Source: Lineus longissimus
Taxonomy: Eukaryota; Nemertea; Pilidiophora; Heteronemertea; Lineidae
Assembly (NCBI RefSeq): GCF_910592395.1
Contig: NC_088315.1
Location: 19,572,219 to 19,636,218 of the forward strand
Direction of reading: 5' to 3'
Length of the DNA: 64,000 nucleotides
The notes beneath the pieces were generated by a model. That model was given only the letters and a program-made list of their open reading frames with translations. It was not told where the DNA came from and ran no database searches. This document shows, piece after piece, positions 1-11,880 of the stretch (the first letter of the stretch is position 1; each line of letters begins with the position of its first letter). The position numbers and the translations under genes are program-made.

Positions 1-1125
1 TTCTTTCGTGAGGCGGATCTCGACATTGTCAGCCTGGAAGTGGAATGGTAGAAATTCACACATTAGCAAGAATAGATAAAGACTGAATTTCAGAACGAAT
101 GCTCATCAGCCAAATTGAATAACGATGTGAGGATGTACGAGTCGCAATTTGTTTAAGGAATTAACACAGCAATTTGAGACCGGAAGGATGGAGCATGCTC
201 TCAAATCCAGGGTGCTTACTTGGCTGAAGGTCTGGGATGGAATTTCAATGTAGGTGTGTCAGAATTAAGAATGGTCAAACTTTACAATTCCTCTTCAGAA
301 ATGACCTGGTTTGATCGCAGTTGGAGTTGGAGTTAGACCAACTGGCAACTCCAAGTTTGATATGATGTCATTGTCAAGTCACAATTGATGACCTGGGACA
401 GTGGGGTGGGCCTCTATCGTGAATGGAAACTCGTTCCTTGAGGTCACTTGGCAGAATGAATGGCATGAATTACTGATGGACATACTCGCCTTCAATGGAG
501 CTAAAGAGGTCAGAGATCTTGAATATGTTTTAATCAAGTTCTTGGACACCTGGAAAATAATACAAAAGCATATACCGTTATACGAAACGACAACCACAAC
601 AGTAAAAAAAAAAGTAAAAATACCACCGAAAAAGGGAGATTTCTTCATAACTTGGACAAGAAATCAACACAGATCCTAGTTCTATCGCTACTATGAATTT
701 AGTGGAGTAAAAATTCGTAAGAAATACACATATTGATCAACAAATAGGTTAGAAATCGCCACTTACACAAGCCCTCCAACTCTTCATGAAAGTTGTCGCG
801 GCCATGGTTCGTTCTTTATCCGGTAGATGGGGCCACGTGCCTGTAATAAAGTTTTAAGCCGTTAGCAATAGGGAGTTTTCGCAAAGCTCCCGAAACGCCG
901 ATGTAAACGCCTATCTCATTGTCTGAACAACCGATAACGAAGTCGAACAACGGACTAGACGTTTCGGTGGATTTGCGAAAACTCCATAAGGGCTGTCACG
1001 CGGATCATTAGTGTTGACGACCACTTACGCTTCACATGGCCGTCGTCAGTTATTCCCATCTGATATTGGGCAGGCGTTGATATTGGTAGTGCGCGGTTTA
1101 AGAACTTGCCCGCTCTCTCTGCACA

Positions 1126-1256
1126 ATGGGTGATAATATGAATAAAGACTAGCAAATGCTTTTATCTAAAACTCCATGTACATTTACACTAGGCCTTTCT
1201 GTACACAATTGAAGTAAAAGCATTTGCTAGTCTTTATTCATATCACCCATTATCGT
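1126..1256. repeat. Foldback (inverted repeat) element
   Basis: Arms of about 35 bases face each other. The left arm reads GGTGATAATATGAATAAAG and onward, and the right arm is its complement ending in CTTTATTCATATCACC, with about 50 bases between them. A second, less perfect inverted repeat lies just upstream (868-894 against about 960-988, core GTTTTCGCAAA). It looks like a non-autonomous foldback transposon; no coding content. Confidence 0.7.
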
Positions 1257-2096
1257 AGACGCGGTCACACGGCGGTCAACCACCGGGTCGGGAGCTTTCA
1301 ACTGGGATTGACGTCCGGGGATAAATCATTGAGCAAAATTAGTGAAATAAGCATAAAATCCAATAAATAAATCAGTAGGCCTACATTGTGATCGGTCTGT
1401 CGTGCCATATGTACATAGGCCTATCCAGCCAACACTCCGGACGCAGTGGACCGGCCTTTCGCCCTAAGAAAGATCAGGATGACGAAATGGACTGCATCTG
1501 AGTCTGATCCAGACATGTACCTTTAACTGAAAACAAACCTCCGATCGATGAGACCAATGGTGAATGGCTAGAAAGACCAAGTTCACAGGGAACTCTGGTT
1601 GATTTTGGTAAGAGAAAAGACATTCCATTTACTATCTTTGTCAGCGATTTCTCAATGGTTGGTCCTAATACCTCCATGGTCCTGGTTAAGCCGGCGAGCA
1701 TATACGCGCGGGAGGGGTATATCTTTGGGAACGAGTTCAAAATTCTTAGTTAATTTTTTTCCCGGCGTTCGGTTCGTCAGCTCATAACTGAATGCGTATT
1801 GCAAATCATACATGTAGATATAGACAGGTAACCATATAGACATACGCAATTTTCATCTCATCCATTTGGAAGTGAACATGATAACATAGGCTATAGGCCG
1901 CATCTCTCGAACAAATGATTGATGGTGTTGCTATTTTGCTTTCAAGCTATCGAAAATTAAACGTATTGGATATATATCATCACATTGAATGAACAATCTT
2001 CACCAGAAAGGTTTTTCCTTCAGAGCCATGAATCAACATACTCAAAAGCATAACTGACCGGAGCCCAAAAAATGTATTATAAAACTTACTCTTAAT

Positions 2097-2170
2097 AGGA
2101 TTCGAACCCACGACACAGTTGGCGACACACCTCTGTCAGTCCGACGCGCTATGCTCTGGGCTAAAGCGAC
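2097..2170 (-). mobile_element. tRNA-derived SINE or tRNA-like pseudogene
   Basis: Read on the minus strand, this stretch has an A-box-like TAGCCCAGAGCATAGCGC and, about 35 bases later, a B-box GGTTCGAATCC. That is the layout of an RNA polymerase III internal promoter in a tRNA-derived SINE. The acceptor stem does not pair cleanly, so I do not call a functional tRNA. Confidence 0.5.
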
Positions 2171-2580
2171 TATTGAATATTGAGGCCGACAACTTTGGAG
2201 CCTTTGATACGGAGGTTTGATCAACCCCTTCTTAGACAATTTGCGCATGTCTCTGTCACAATTAACCGTTTGCGCATGTCTCTGCGACGTCACTGCGAAT
2301 TTTAAAGTGCGTAGTGCTCATTCATTCATCTGTGACTGTCACCATGTTGTCAACACGGTGGAGCAGCAAGGACTGATTCGGCCTGGCTGTGACCGTCCCA
2401 GCTCTCTCATCATAGCCTCCCAGAGTACCATCCCCCGGCCGACCCTACCATCGCAGACGTCAGAACAGCTCCTAGGCGATTTTACAGAATTAGCTTTTTG
2501 AAGTTCCCGCGCCAAAATTTTCCTGGCCAACCTGGATTCCATGCCAATACCTCAATTGGGATCGAGATTGCACCGTAAAC

Positions 2581-5500
2581 ATGGCGGACAAGGAACGCGA
2601 TCCGACGTGCAACCCTGTGCAACCACTCCTTGAAAAGGTAAAATAACTAACCAATGTTGCCATTAAGACAGTCTCCCAATCCAGTATGATATTTTCTACA
2701 GTTGTGGAAATTTTCATTGCGATCTTACTGTTAGTTGTTGAAATAAGGGCACGTCTCTGCCCGAATTTTCCTGGAATTCTGCCCTCAAAGACAAAGTCAA
2801 CAAAACTCCAGTGCAATGCATTGCATGCACACATTATGATACAATGTATTGCAGCTGATTCTTGCGTTGCATTTTCAGGCTCATTGCATTTGGCTATACA
2901 TCTATTGTACAGTTGAGGGATCAAGGCCCCCATGCCCATGGATGATCATCATACAAATTTGTTACTGCCAAACAGGCCAAAAAATTCAGAATCGATACTT
3001 TAGATGCCATCTCTTTTTCTCTTCAGGGGTCATTTAATCGGCCACTGGCTTTGAATTGACCAACTTTTATGTCTTTTTAATAGGATGATGATGATGAAGA
3101 GAGCTATGCAAAGCCATACCCGACAGATCCCAACTATAGCAAGGATCATCGGGTGAATGCACCCCCTCCTCCTCCTGGGCAGCCACAGCCGTCAACGGAG
3201 GAATACGCTACCTTTGACATTGTCAAGGCAACCCAGTATGGCGTGTATGAGCGATGCGTTGAGCTTATCGAAGGAGGGCATGACGTCAACACACCAGATC
3301 TTGAGAACGTCAGTTTGTTACACTGGGCAGCGATAAACAACAGAGCTGATTTAGTCAAGTATGTTTCCTTTTCCGGTTTGGAAATCTCAGTCTATTAAAG
3401 GGAACTGGAACCGCCGAGCGATTTATTCAACTTTTCGACTTTCACCGCCCGAGAAAGTCAAACTTCCAACTTCCTATTCGAGTTCAGATTTGTAGCTCCG
3501 CCCCCAGTGCCCGAGCATGCGCAGTTCAATTTGTTATTATTGAGAATCATGTGAGAATCACGTGAGTCATGCGATCTTTCATTCATGAGTTTTCGTAGTA
3601 AATTCCATAGTAGTGACGTCACTCAATGATGGACAGCTAGACGCCATGTTTCATTCATGCCTCGTTCTGATCACCCGATACGCGGGAAATGAAAACGAGG
3701 TCATACGAACGGGCTTGGTGGTTTCAGTTCCCTTTAACCTCTTCCCACGCCCTATTTTGTTATGAACTTTTGCTAGTTTTATGGTTTACTTGTAGGAGTA
3801 GGAATTCCGAGGAGTTATGTGAGCAGCTTGTTCCTCCCTATTCAGAATCTTTGAATAGTATGCTAGGTAGACAGTACATGTATATCGAGTGACTGAAAGA
3901 CTGAAGAAGGTTTTAATATTTAGGCAATTTTGTTCATCTATCCAATAGATCAAATGTGACCCGTTCCAGCAAACCAGTCGCATGTCCCTCTGAGCTTGGC
4001 AGGTTGAGACGGACTGTTTGTTCATTTCACTATTGTCTGCCTTTTGTGAAGTCTGACAACATCAATTTCTTCTATTATCTCCAGGTGTCATATTAGGCTC
4101 ATCTTATTAGCGACATGCGACTGGTTTTGCTAGAACGGTCACAAATTGACTTCTGTAAATGTAATCAGGCCACCTGCCTTGTAAGGACCCATTTTGTCAG
4201 TCCCAGTTGTGTCCTTGATAGAGTGGGTCCACAGTCATTTATGAGAACAAAATAATGTCATTAGTTTGTCTGGGGAGATTGAAATAAGTCTGCCCACCAA
4301 CGCAATCCGAGGCAATTGTAGCCTTTCTTTATTGGTGCCACCTCTCTCTCCCTTTCAGATATTATATATCAAGAGGAGCCGTTATAGATAAGCTGGGAGG
4401 TATCTTGAATTCTACCGCTCTCCACTGGGCTACGCGACAGGGCCACCTTGCCATGGTTGTCATGCTGATGTCATATGGGGCCGATCCATCAATCAGGGAT
4501 GGTGAAGGTAAGTCGATAAACAAAATGCTTGTACATTTCATTGTTTGATGGCGTAGTGGCACAACAAATATGCTAGGGGGCGCACCCACTTACTCATGTA
4601 GATTTGCGTCTGGTGCACACCTCCTTGGATCCGCACCAGAGTTCTGCTGATTCATTCTCAAGTTGAGCCACACCTTTTCCTCTTTTCAATCAATCTCCGT
4701 TTTCTCTTTCTAGGCTGTAGCTGCATTCATCTTGCTGCCCAGTTCGGTCATACGCCCATCACCGCGTACCTCTTGGCTAAGGGCCATGATGTTGATCTAC
4801 AAGACAGGAACGGCATGACTGCACTAATGCATGCCGCTATGAGGGTTCAAAAGTAAGTGGTTGCAATAGGATTCTGTTGATCTAATGCTTTCAACTAGGA
4901 ATTATCATGGATAATGAACTTATCATGGATATAAATGGTGTAAATTATCATGGAAAATGAAATTATCATGGATATAAATGGTGTAAATTATCATGGATAA
5001 TGAAATTATCATGGATATAAATGGTGTAAATTATCATGGATAATGAAATTATCAAGGATATAAATGGTGTAAATTATCATGGATAATGAAATTATCATGG
5101 ATATAAATGGTGTAAATTATCATGGATAATATGTTAGTCTCTGTCAATTCTTGACAATGACATGACTTACTGAGGTTTATAACAACTTTCCTTTCTCTTT
5201 TCATGTTTTCCTGAACGTATAATATTCACATCATTTAATGTCATTTGCTTCACAGTCAAGATCCATCCCGACTATTGCTGAAGTTCGGTGCCAATGTTCA
5301 CCTGGTTGACAAATTCCATAAAAATACTCCTCTCCACTGGGCCGCTAGCTCGGGCAACTATATTGTGGCGTCGTTGCTGAATGAGTATGGCGCGAATCTG
5401 GACGCCGTTAATGATAAGGTATGTGAGTGTTGCCAGTCACTTTTGGAACTTTATTGTGGTTTGATAAAGTTGCACTGATGAATGATTTTTGGCGCCATTG

Positions 5501-8500
5501 TACCCACAGGAACTTTTCAACAAAATGGAAATTACGCATTTTTGAAAAACGAACTTAGATAAATTTTTGCTTTCTGTTGTGTTGGCTGCTGTTATGGAAC
5601 CAGCTCCCAAAGCAGATACAGGACTCCAAATACATTGACACATTTATAACACAGCTAAAAACCTACCTATTCAAGTGATCATAGTCCACTGGTCTGGTGA
5701 TACATGTAGAAATTTTGGTCTGGTGGCCCACTGGACCGAATTGGGCAGCTGCCCTCTTCTTGATGGTTTGCTGTAATGGCTGTAGGAGTAGCTGATCATT
5801 CATCAACACATTTTTTCAATCTCCAGGGCGAGACGCCGCTTCAGGTTGCCATGGCGCGGAAGAACTACTGGGTTGTTAAGAAGCTGAAGGCCTTCCGTCT
5901 CGAGAAGGGTCTCGATAGGACAAACTTCATCGATGGACTCACAAACAGCTCGGTAAGGACAGGGTACCAGCAAAAGTCTGCCACGTTTTCTCTGAGTCTG
6001 AATTTTGACGGATTCCTTAGTGAAAATCAGCGCTGCCTATTTGAATGCTGATACCCTGTTGAATCTTTTGAAATTGATGGCCTGTAGATCCTTATTGCAC
6101 TGATTTCTGAGAAATAAGTACGAACTTTTGTTTATGAGTGCAATCTTTTTGCAGAAAGTCCGAGAGCGTGTCATGTTCTTCTTCCCGTTCTTTTCCCTGT
6201 TTGTCGTCGGTTACATCCCCGAGTTGGACGAACCTTGGTACATCAAACTGGTCTTGTTTGGAATCTTTATATTCATCTGGAGACTCGTAGGAAGGTAGGT
6301 ATTATCATTAAGGAATAGACATAAAGGTCTCACTCACGATGACATACAGTAGAACCTCTTTTAGCGGACTCCTCTCTAATCAGGTCACCTCTCTATCAAG
6401 CTTTTCCCACCAAATCCGACGCCAAATTGCGTCATCGAAGGGAACGTCTCTCCACGAAGAGCGACGCCACGTGTCAACCCGACGTCACCGAATCCACGGA
6501 TGATGCAGCGACTTCAGGACAATGCAACGGTATTGACACTGATTGACGCATCGCTCAATCACAACGGTCTAATTCGCGAACGGGACAAGTCGGCCCTTTT
6601 TACATTTCACAGTCTCTATTAAGCTTGGCTGGTTTAGAATTATTTAGGTCTGTTGTAATGATTTTATCTGTTTTCTCCAGAATGTTCTTTGACCAGCGAT
6701 ATTCTGTCAAGATGCCGGTGGCGCTGTATCTGGCTACGAAATTCTGGATGTACTTCACGTGGTTTGCCTACTGCTGGCCATGTATCCTTTTCACTGAAAC
6801 AAAATATGGTAAATTCACCAATATTAGCGAAGGCATGGAGCATTTCGTATCTTCTCACCCCAGGCCTTGATATTGGAGAAGTTATGCAGGCGTGTAACAC
6901 AAGGTAGGGGGTGGCCGGCAACTAAAGGTAGAGTGGCCTTATAGAAACCTTTTACAAAATCTAGAGCAAGGTAGGGTAGCTCTTCCAAGGTAGGATGAGA
7001 CGCCCTAACAATTGGCCTTGTTGAGAATACTGTAGTTCAAATCTTTTTCTTTGAAATATTTACCTTAACCTCGACCAGATGTGAATTCTTTGGCGATCAT
7101 GATTCCGTTCTCTCTCAACACGGTGTTCCTCATGTACAACTTCTGGAAGGCATGGAAGACGGACCCGGGCGAGGTCGTCTCCAAACCTGACGAGCGCATC
7201 AAGGTAAGGCTTGCCCAAGACTGAGAGTCTATTCTGTTGAGGGGATTGATAATGTCTTTGCGAGTTCTTGCTAGTCTGAGGACTGACACAGGACAGAACT
7301 TCCCGAAGACTATGACCTACCTTCCTTGCCTTGATCACCAGAAGAGTATTGGCCTCAGTTGGTAACAGCTGTGTTATTTTGACAAAATGTTTGCCACCGG
7401 TCCTTTGAGAGTGAAACACTTCCACATTTTAAAGAGTTACTCCATACCGATAGAAACCTCACAACATTCAAATTCTTTTCAGGCGATTCTAGAATTGACG
7501 GAAACGAACACTTTGACGTTACAACAGTTCTGCAACACCTGCCTGGTGCAGCGTCCAATCAGATCGAAGCATTGTTCGATATGTAACCGCTGCGTAGCAC
7601 GATTTGATCATCACTGTCCCTGGGTGGATAACTGTGTGGGTGAGTTCAGAGTTGAAGAAAAATCACGCCTCTTGGGACATAAGTGGGCTGGGTGCAGTTG
7701 TATGCAGAAATGAATGCTCGGGAATGATTTTCTCTTTTCTAAATACAAGTTTAAATTGACCTTCTGTATATCGCAGGTCGCAGTGATTTAAATCACTCGT
7801 AGCCAGTTTTCTGGTGTGGGTACCATGTGTATGCGCTCTTTGACTAACTGTTTTGTTTCAATTGATTTCAGGCTTCAAGAATCACAAGTATTTCGTAGGC
7901 TACCTCTTCTTCCTCCTAGGAATGATCACATGGTGTATATATGGATGCGGAACTTGTAAGTTGATCATTATCTAACAATTTTGTTGTTGTGTTGGAGTAA
8001 ACCACAAAATTCTAGAGCCTTTTTTAGCAATTCGCCAAAATTTCAGAAAATCAAAAAATCAAAAAATTCTCTTTCAATTTTCCGATCAAAAGATATATAG
8101 TTTTCCTGATTTAGCATCTAGCATATTTGCAAAATCTGGGGAAATAAAACTCTCACGAAAATTTGTGGGTAGTGCAATGCTGCAAGGCTGTTGATAGCTG
8201 GGCCGGGGAATGGGTACCTGAAGCTAAAATTTCGGATAGGCTATTTGGAGTAGTATGTGCCTCATATGAATGATGTGCTGCCCAATGTCACAGCCTCTTT
8301 GTAGATCAGTGTAAGTTGAATAGTGCCAACTTACTGATAATAAATTGTCAAATATCATGTCTCCCATCATAAAATAGTCGTGTATTTTGATATTGAAAAC
8401 TGTTTCTCCTGTTTCAGTCTGGCAGCATGAAGCTGGTATTCACTACAGCGTCGACGGATTCTGGGGTGTCGTCAAAAAGATCGTCTATGTCTCACCGTTT

Positions 8501-9111
8501 GTGTCCTGGATTGCTTGCAATGCCATGTTACATTTCACTTGGGTGTCGATCCTTCTAGTCTGTCAGCTCTATCAGGTAAGCGGATCAGGGAGACCAGTTT
8601 GTGTCCTAGAGCAAGACACCCAACCCTTAATTACTTCGTCCTAGGGCTCCGTGTACCTGGTGTCTTTGCCTGGGCAAGGAAGACTCCACCAAGTGAGGAA
8701 AGTGATTAGCTTGCTATGGACTCTCCCTCTGGCCAAAGACAGAGTCACTAGGCCAATAAAACCAATTGGTGCCTTATCGTGGCAGGTAAAAATCCTTATC
8801 CCACCTTTCCAGTGGAAAGTTTAACCCTTTTCTTGTCAAACTTTCAGGTGGTGTACTTGGGTATGACGACCAACGAGAGACTGAACATCAAGAGGTACAC
8901 CCATTTCCACACAGCGAAGAAGGGCATCTTCAAAAGTCCGTTCACGCGTGGAATATTCAAGAACTTTATAGATCTGCTGGGGTGGCGCTGCGGCGGGATT
9001 TGTCGTCCGGATGGCACTGATTGGATGAAGAAATATGACGTGGACGACAACACTTCGATTAAGCCTCGTGTGACCTTGAATCAAGGTCGTGATAATTATC
9101 AATATGTGTAG
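2581..9111 (+). CDS. ZDHHC17: Palmitoyltransferase ZDHHC17/HIP14-like, 13 exons, complete
   Basis: An S-acyltransferase that attaches palmitate to cysteines of membrane-associated proteins, acting at Golgi and vesicle membranes; the family's ankyrin domain recruits substrates such as SNAP25, CSP and huntingtin. Exons: 2581-2637, 3084-3358, 4359-4507, 4714-4852, 5256-5418, 5827-5952, 6155-6294, 6681-6781, 7079-7203, 7483-7639, 7872-7955, 8418-8575, 8848-9111. Phases agree throughout and give 645 aa, against 632 in human. Order: acidic and proline-rich N terminus, ankyrin repeats at about 65-290 ([39 protein letters not shown]), then hydrophobic segments. The cysteine-rich domain in exon 10 has [10 protein letters not shown] and the catalytic DHHC at 467-470 within [12 protein letters not shown]; the TTNER motif follows the last membrane segment. 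The C terminus YQYV resembles the vertebrate end. The ATG lies in ATGGCGGAC, a YY1-like start context. Identification is firm; ZDHHC13 is the only close alternative. Confidence 0.95.
3952..4146. mobile_element. Palindromic MITE, family B
   Basis: A hairpin element of about 195 bp whose ends are inverted copies around ATGTGACCCGT..CAGCAAAACCAG and CTGGTTTTGCT..ACGGTCACAAAT. It lies in intron 2 of the palmitoyltransferase gene. Sister copies sit at 42475-42670 and 49905-50100, and a half copy at about 11627-11722. No coding capacity. Confidence 0.75.
4899..5130. repeat. 43-bp minisatellite, about 5 copies
   Basis: The unit begins AATTATCATGGATAATGAAA and ends ATATAAATGGTGTA. It repeats about five times in tandem with only single-base changes. 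Each unit itself contains two copies of AATTATCATGGATA. It sits in intron 4 of the palmitoyltransferase gene. Confidence 0.85.
6346..6626. mobile_element. Palindromic MITE, family A (degenerate copy)
   Basis: Begins CAGTAGAACCTCTTTTAGCGG and carries the family's CCTCTCTAATCAGG and CTCTATCAAG or CTCTATTAAG blocks. Related copies are at 30047-30206, 33610-33740, 45398-45572, 51168-51300, 52786-53062 and 57494-57702. This copy, in intron 7 of the palmitoyltransferase gene, is the most diverged and its right end is uncertain. Confidence 0.55.
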
Positions 9112-11870
9112 ATAGCGTCAATGATATGTACCGGTAAATACTTTGACAGTAGATACCCAGTTTATGCTTTATTGACGATTGCTGGCAAGAATTTGGTAAG
9201 TGCCACTTTGGGTCAGTTCTCTAAAGAACTACTGTCATTGGTTTATTAAACTGATGCCTCTTAGAGCATTGCCTTTGAGTCCAGTCAATAGAGGGCAGTC
9301 TGATGAACAGATCTCTATTTTGTTGAAACTGGCACTTTCTGGATTCTTGTACGCATACCGTCAGTTATTAACTTTTTTCATGAGTGACCACCGCAGAAAG
9401 GCAACTTTTGTTGCATGCAATCATGATCATAGGGTCGCAACAATCTAAAACGCTTGTCTGCATGGTGCACAATGGATGAACAAAGAAACTGCACCACCAT
9501 TTTGAAGTTTTTGCAAGTCTTGAGACTTGGTCTTTGCATGCGTAACTTATGAGACAGAAAAACTAATCTCAACCAAACCACCTATTAGAAAACGTTGATG
9601 TGTTATAGAGTCCTATAAATGAGAGATCTTGTAATTATGTTTTTGAGTGTATAAATTAATCGTCATAGAGAATATGAATAAACATGTAGAAGTTGTAAAT
9701 TATTGAAAAAGTAATATGTCATCATTAAGTGTTGGAATTTTAGCACTATTTTTGATGGAGATCATCGTATAAAAGATAAGTTCTATCGCACTTGGCTTAA
9801 ATGAACAAAAATGTTTATAAATCATTGTTCAAGTCACAAATTTCTATGGTCATTGTGTTGCCTGTTCAAAATACTACTTCTGGTTATTAATAAATTTCAG
9901 TGGAAGCTTTTTTTATTGTTTGTGTACAATACATAGTTACACCATCTATTATACTCTTTTTCTACAAAAATATTACTTTGAACACAAAACGAATTCAAGA
10001 GTAAAAATCTTGACAATATATCATATTTATATTCAGTTTTGTATTTTTATGAATGCATGTAGTTAGTTGCTCTTCAATCTGTCAAAAGGTAGCTCTGTCG
10101 TTAGCGAAAATATTCTAATTGCCAAACATTGGTCATGGGTTTGATTCTCTTGGACTTTTTGAAGTGACTTATTGGAGTTGTTATTCTAGTTGTAAATATG
10201 CTAGCTTTTACACGTGTTTATTCAAAGATTTATTTGTGGATATATTCTTTGATTTATTTTGAGGCGTAAATGCATTAGCCAGTTTGCATGTTTCTGGTTT
10301 TTAGTGCCGAGAGCCTCCCTTCAGCATGCAATACAGTGAGGTGTTGTGATCGCATTGGATAGAACGACTCCACTGTCATTCAAATATTTTTGGGGTTGGT
10401 AAAAAAGAGATGTGTGTAGTCTGTCCCAATGTGTAGCTTTGGGTTTGTTGGCCTATTACTGGCCTGGGCGATGCCATCCCTTAGATACATGCAGTGTTGT
10501 CGTTCGGTGTCTTTTGCAGGCAAATTATATAGGAAATCCCACCGCCCTTATAATTGGAATTGCTTAGTCATTCTGTTTATGATAGTTTCCCCATTTCTGT
10601 GGGAATGAGAATTGCAACAAGAATTTTCAAGGAGAGCACTTTTGTGAGAATGAGTTTGAATTTCATCTGATTTCTTCTGCAATAGTATTGTAGTCTGTTT
10701 GTGAAGTGTTGGATTGCTATTTCTTTTTGCCAAAATCTGATTTCATTATTTGTAGATTGGGTCATCTCCGTGACCTGCTAAAGTTATCAGGGACTCAATA
10801 ATATGGACGAGCGACTTTTGTCAAACAATCATGATCGAAGGTCGTGGCAATTAAAATTGCAAGTTTGCAGGGCAGTTCAAACATCCCTAATATGAAGCAG
10901 ATGTGTTGATTTCCTTGGGACGAGCATGAGGTTTGAGTATAACATGCATTTCTATCAATGTGAAGGCATTTTACCAGTCTTAATTGGGGTATTGGACTTG
11001 TAATAGACATGGTTATGTTTTCAGCCTACCATTTACAGTCCTGGTATTCGTGTTCGATGTCACGAGATGAATTTGTTTCCGTTTTCCTCTGACAGAGTTT
11101 TTGTGAGAGAGGGTCCTAGAGTTTCCTTTTTTTTTCTGAATGTACATTTTGCTGTAGTATTAGGTCAACATCTAGTCTGTCTTTGAAGTTGTACTTTGAG
11201 AAGATAACGAATTTATTGTGAAATATAGAATCAGGTTATGCTTTGCAGATTGTTGTTTTTCTTCATTTGTTTAAGGCCTGTCTCTGCATGACAACATCAT
11301 GCTGCTTATTTTGCACATAGTCTTGGTTATTTCACCCTGGGTTGCCCATTGACGATACTCTGTATGAGCACTAGTGAGAGATTTCATGAGTCTTTCCGTA
11401 CTCTTGGACTTCATGTTTACTAAAGTCCACTAAAGAGTAAAGGTTAAACACAAAACTGTATCAGGATGATGACCACTGTTTCGTCCCAGTGTCCTCGAGC
11501 AAGACACCTTACAATGAGGTTCTAATTGTGACTAGTCGCAGCAAAATTAGGCTTATGTCAATTGCACAAAAGATGAGCCTACATGACACCATGAGATCAT
11601 GGGAAAAATGGATGTGCTCAGATTTCACGAAGGACCAACAACAGTGAAATGAACAGTCCGTCTCAACCTGCCAAGCTCAGAGCAACATGTGTCTGGTTAT
11701 GCTGTGATGGGTCACAAATGTCCTAATTGTGCCTGGTGCCAAGGTCAACAGGGTCCCATCAGAGTGAATAGTAGTCAGAGATCATGGGTACTTCTCCCTG
11801 GATGGCGTCGCTGGGCCAATACATCCGACCGCCCACAGATCCTAGGCACGGTTGGCTCTGTAAATTTTTT
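9112..11870 (+). other. 3' UTR of the ZDHHC17-like gene and intergenic DNA
   Basis: After the stop at 9109-9111 the sequence is AT-rich with no supported coding frame. AATAAA hexamers at 9677-9682 and 9889-9894 are candidate polyadenylation signals. A repeat related to ones near 43.8 and 49.4 kb (core ATCATGATCATAGGGTCGCA, then GCTTGTCTGCA) appears at about 9385-9480 and, more diverged, at 10795-10880. Half of a family B MITE is at about 11627-11722. Confidence 0.5.
9677..9682 (+). promoter_or_regulatory. Candidate polyadenylation signal (ZDHHC17-like)
   Basis: The first canonical AATAAA after the stop codon, 566 bases downstream. A second one at 9889-9894 could produce a longer 3' UTR. Confidence 0.5.
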
Positions 11871-11880
11871 CCTCCTAGTC

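Larger units (their letters stand above)
1..2580. other. Upstream/intergenic region with repeats
   Basis: No gene could be supported here. The stretch holds two foldback sequences (about 862-990 and 1126-1256), a tRNA-like SINE on the minus strand near 2097-2170, and the presumed promoter and 5' UTR of the palmitoyltransferase gene that starts at 2581. Open frames at 401-679 (+) and 1474-1740 (-) have no recognisable domain and no splice context, so I do not call them genes. Confidence 0.5.

Noticed and set aside
401-679. Possible exon encoding HELLMDILAFNGAKEV and DLEYVLIKFLDTW
   Set aside because: The text is somewhat protein-like, but no acceptor, donor or family could be supported.
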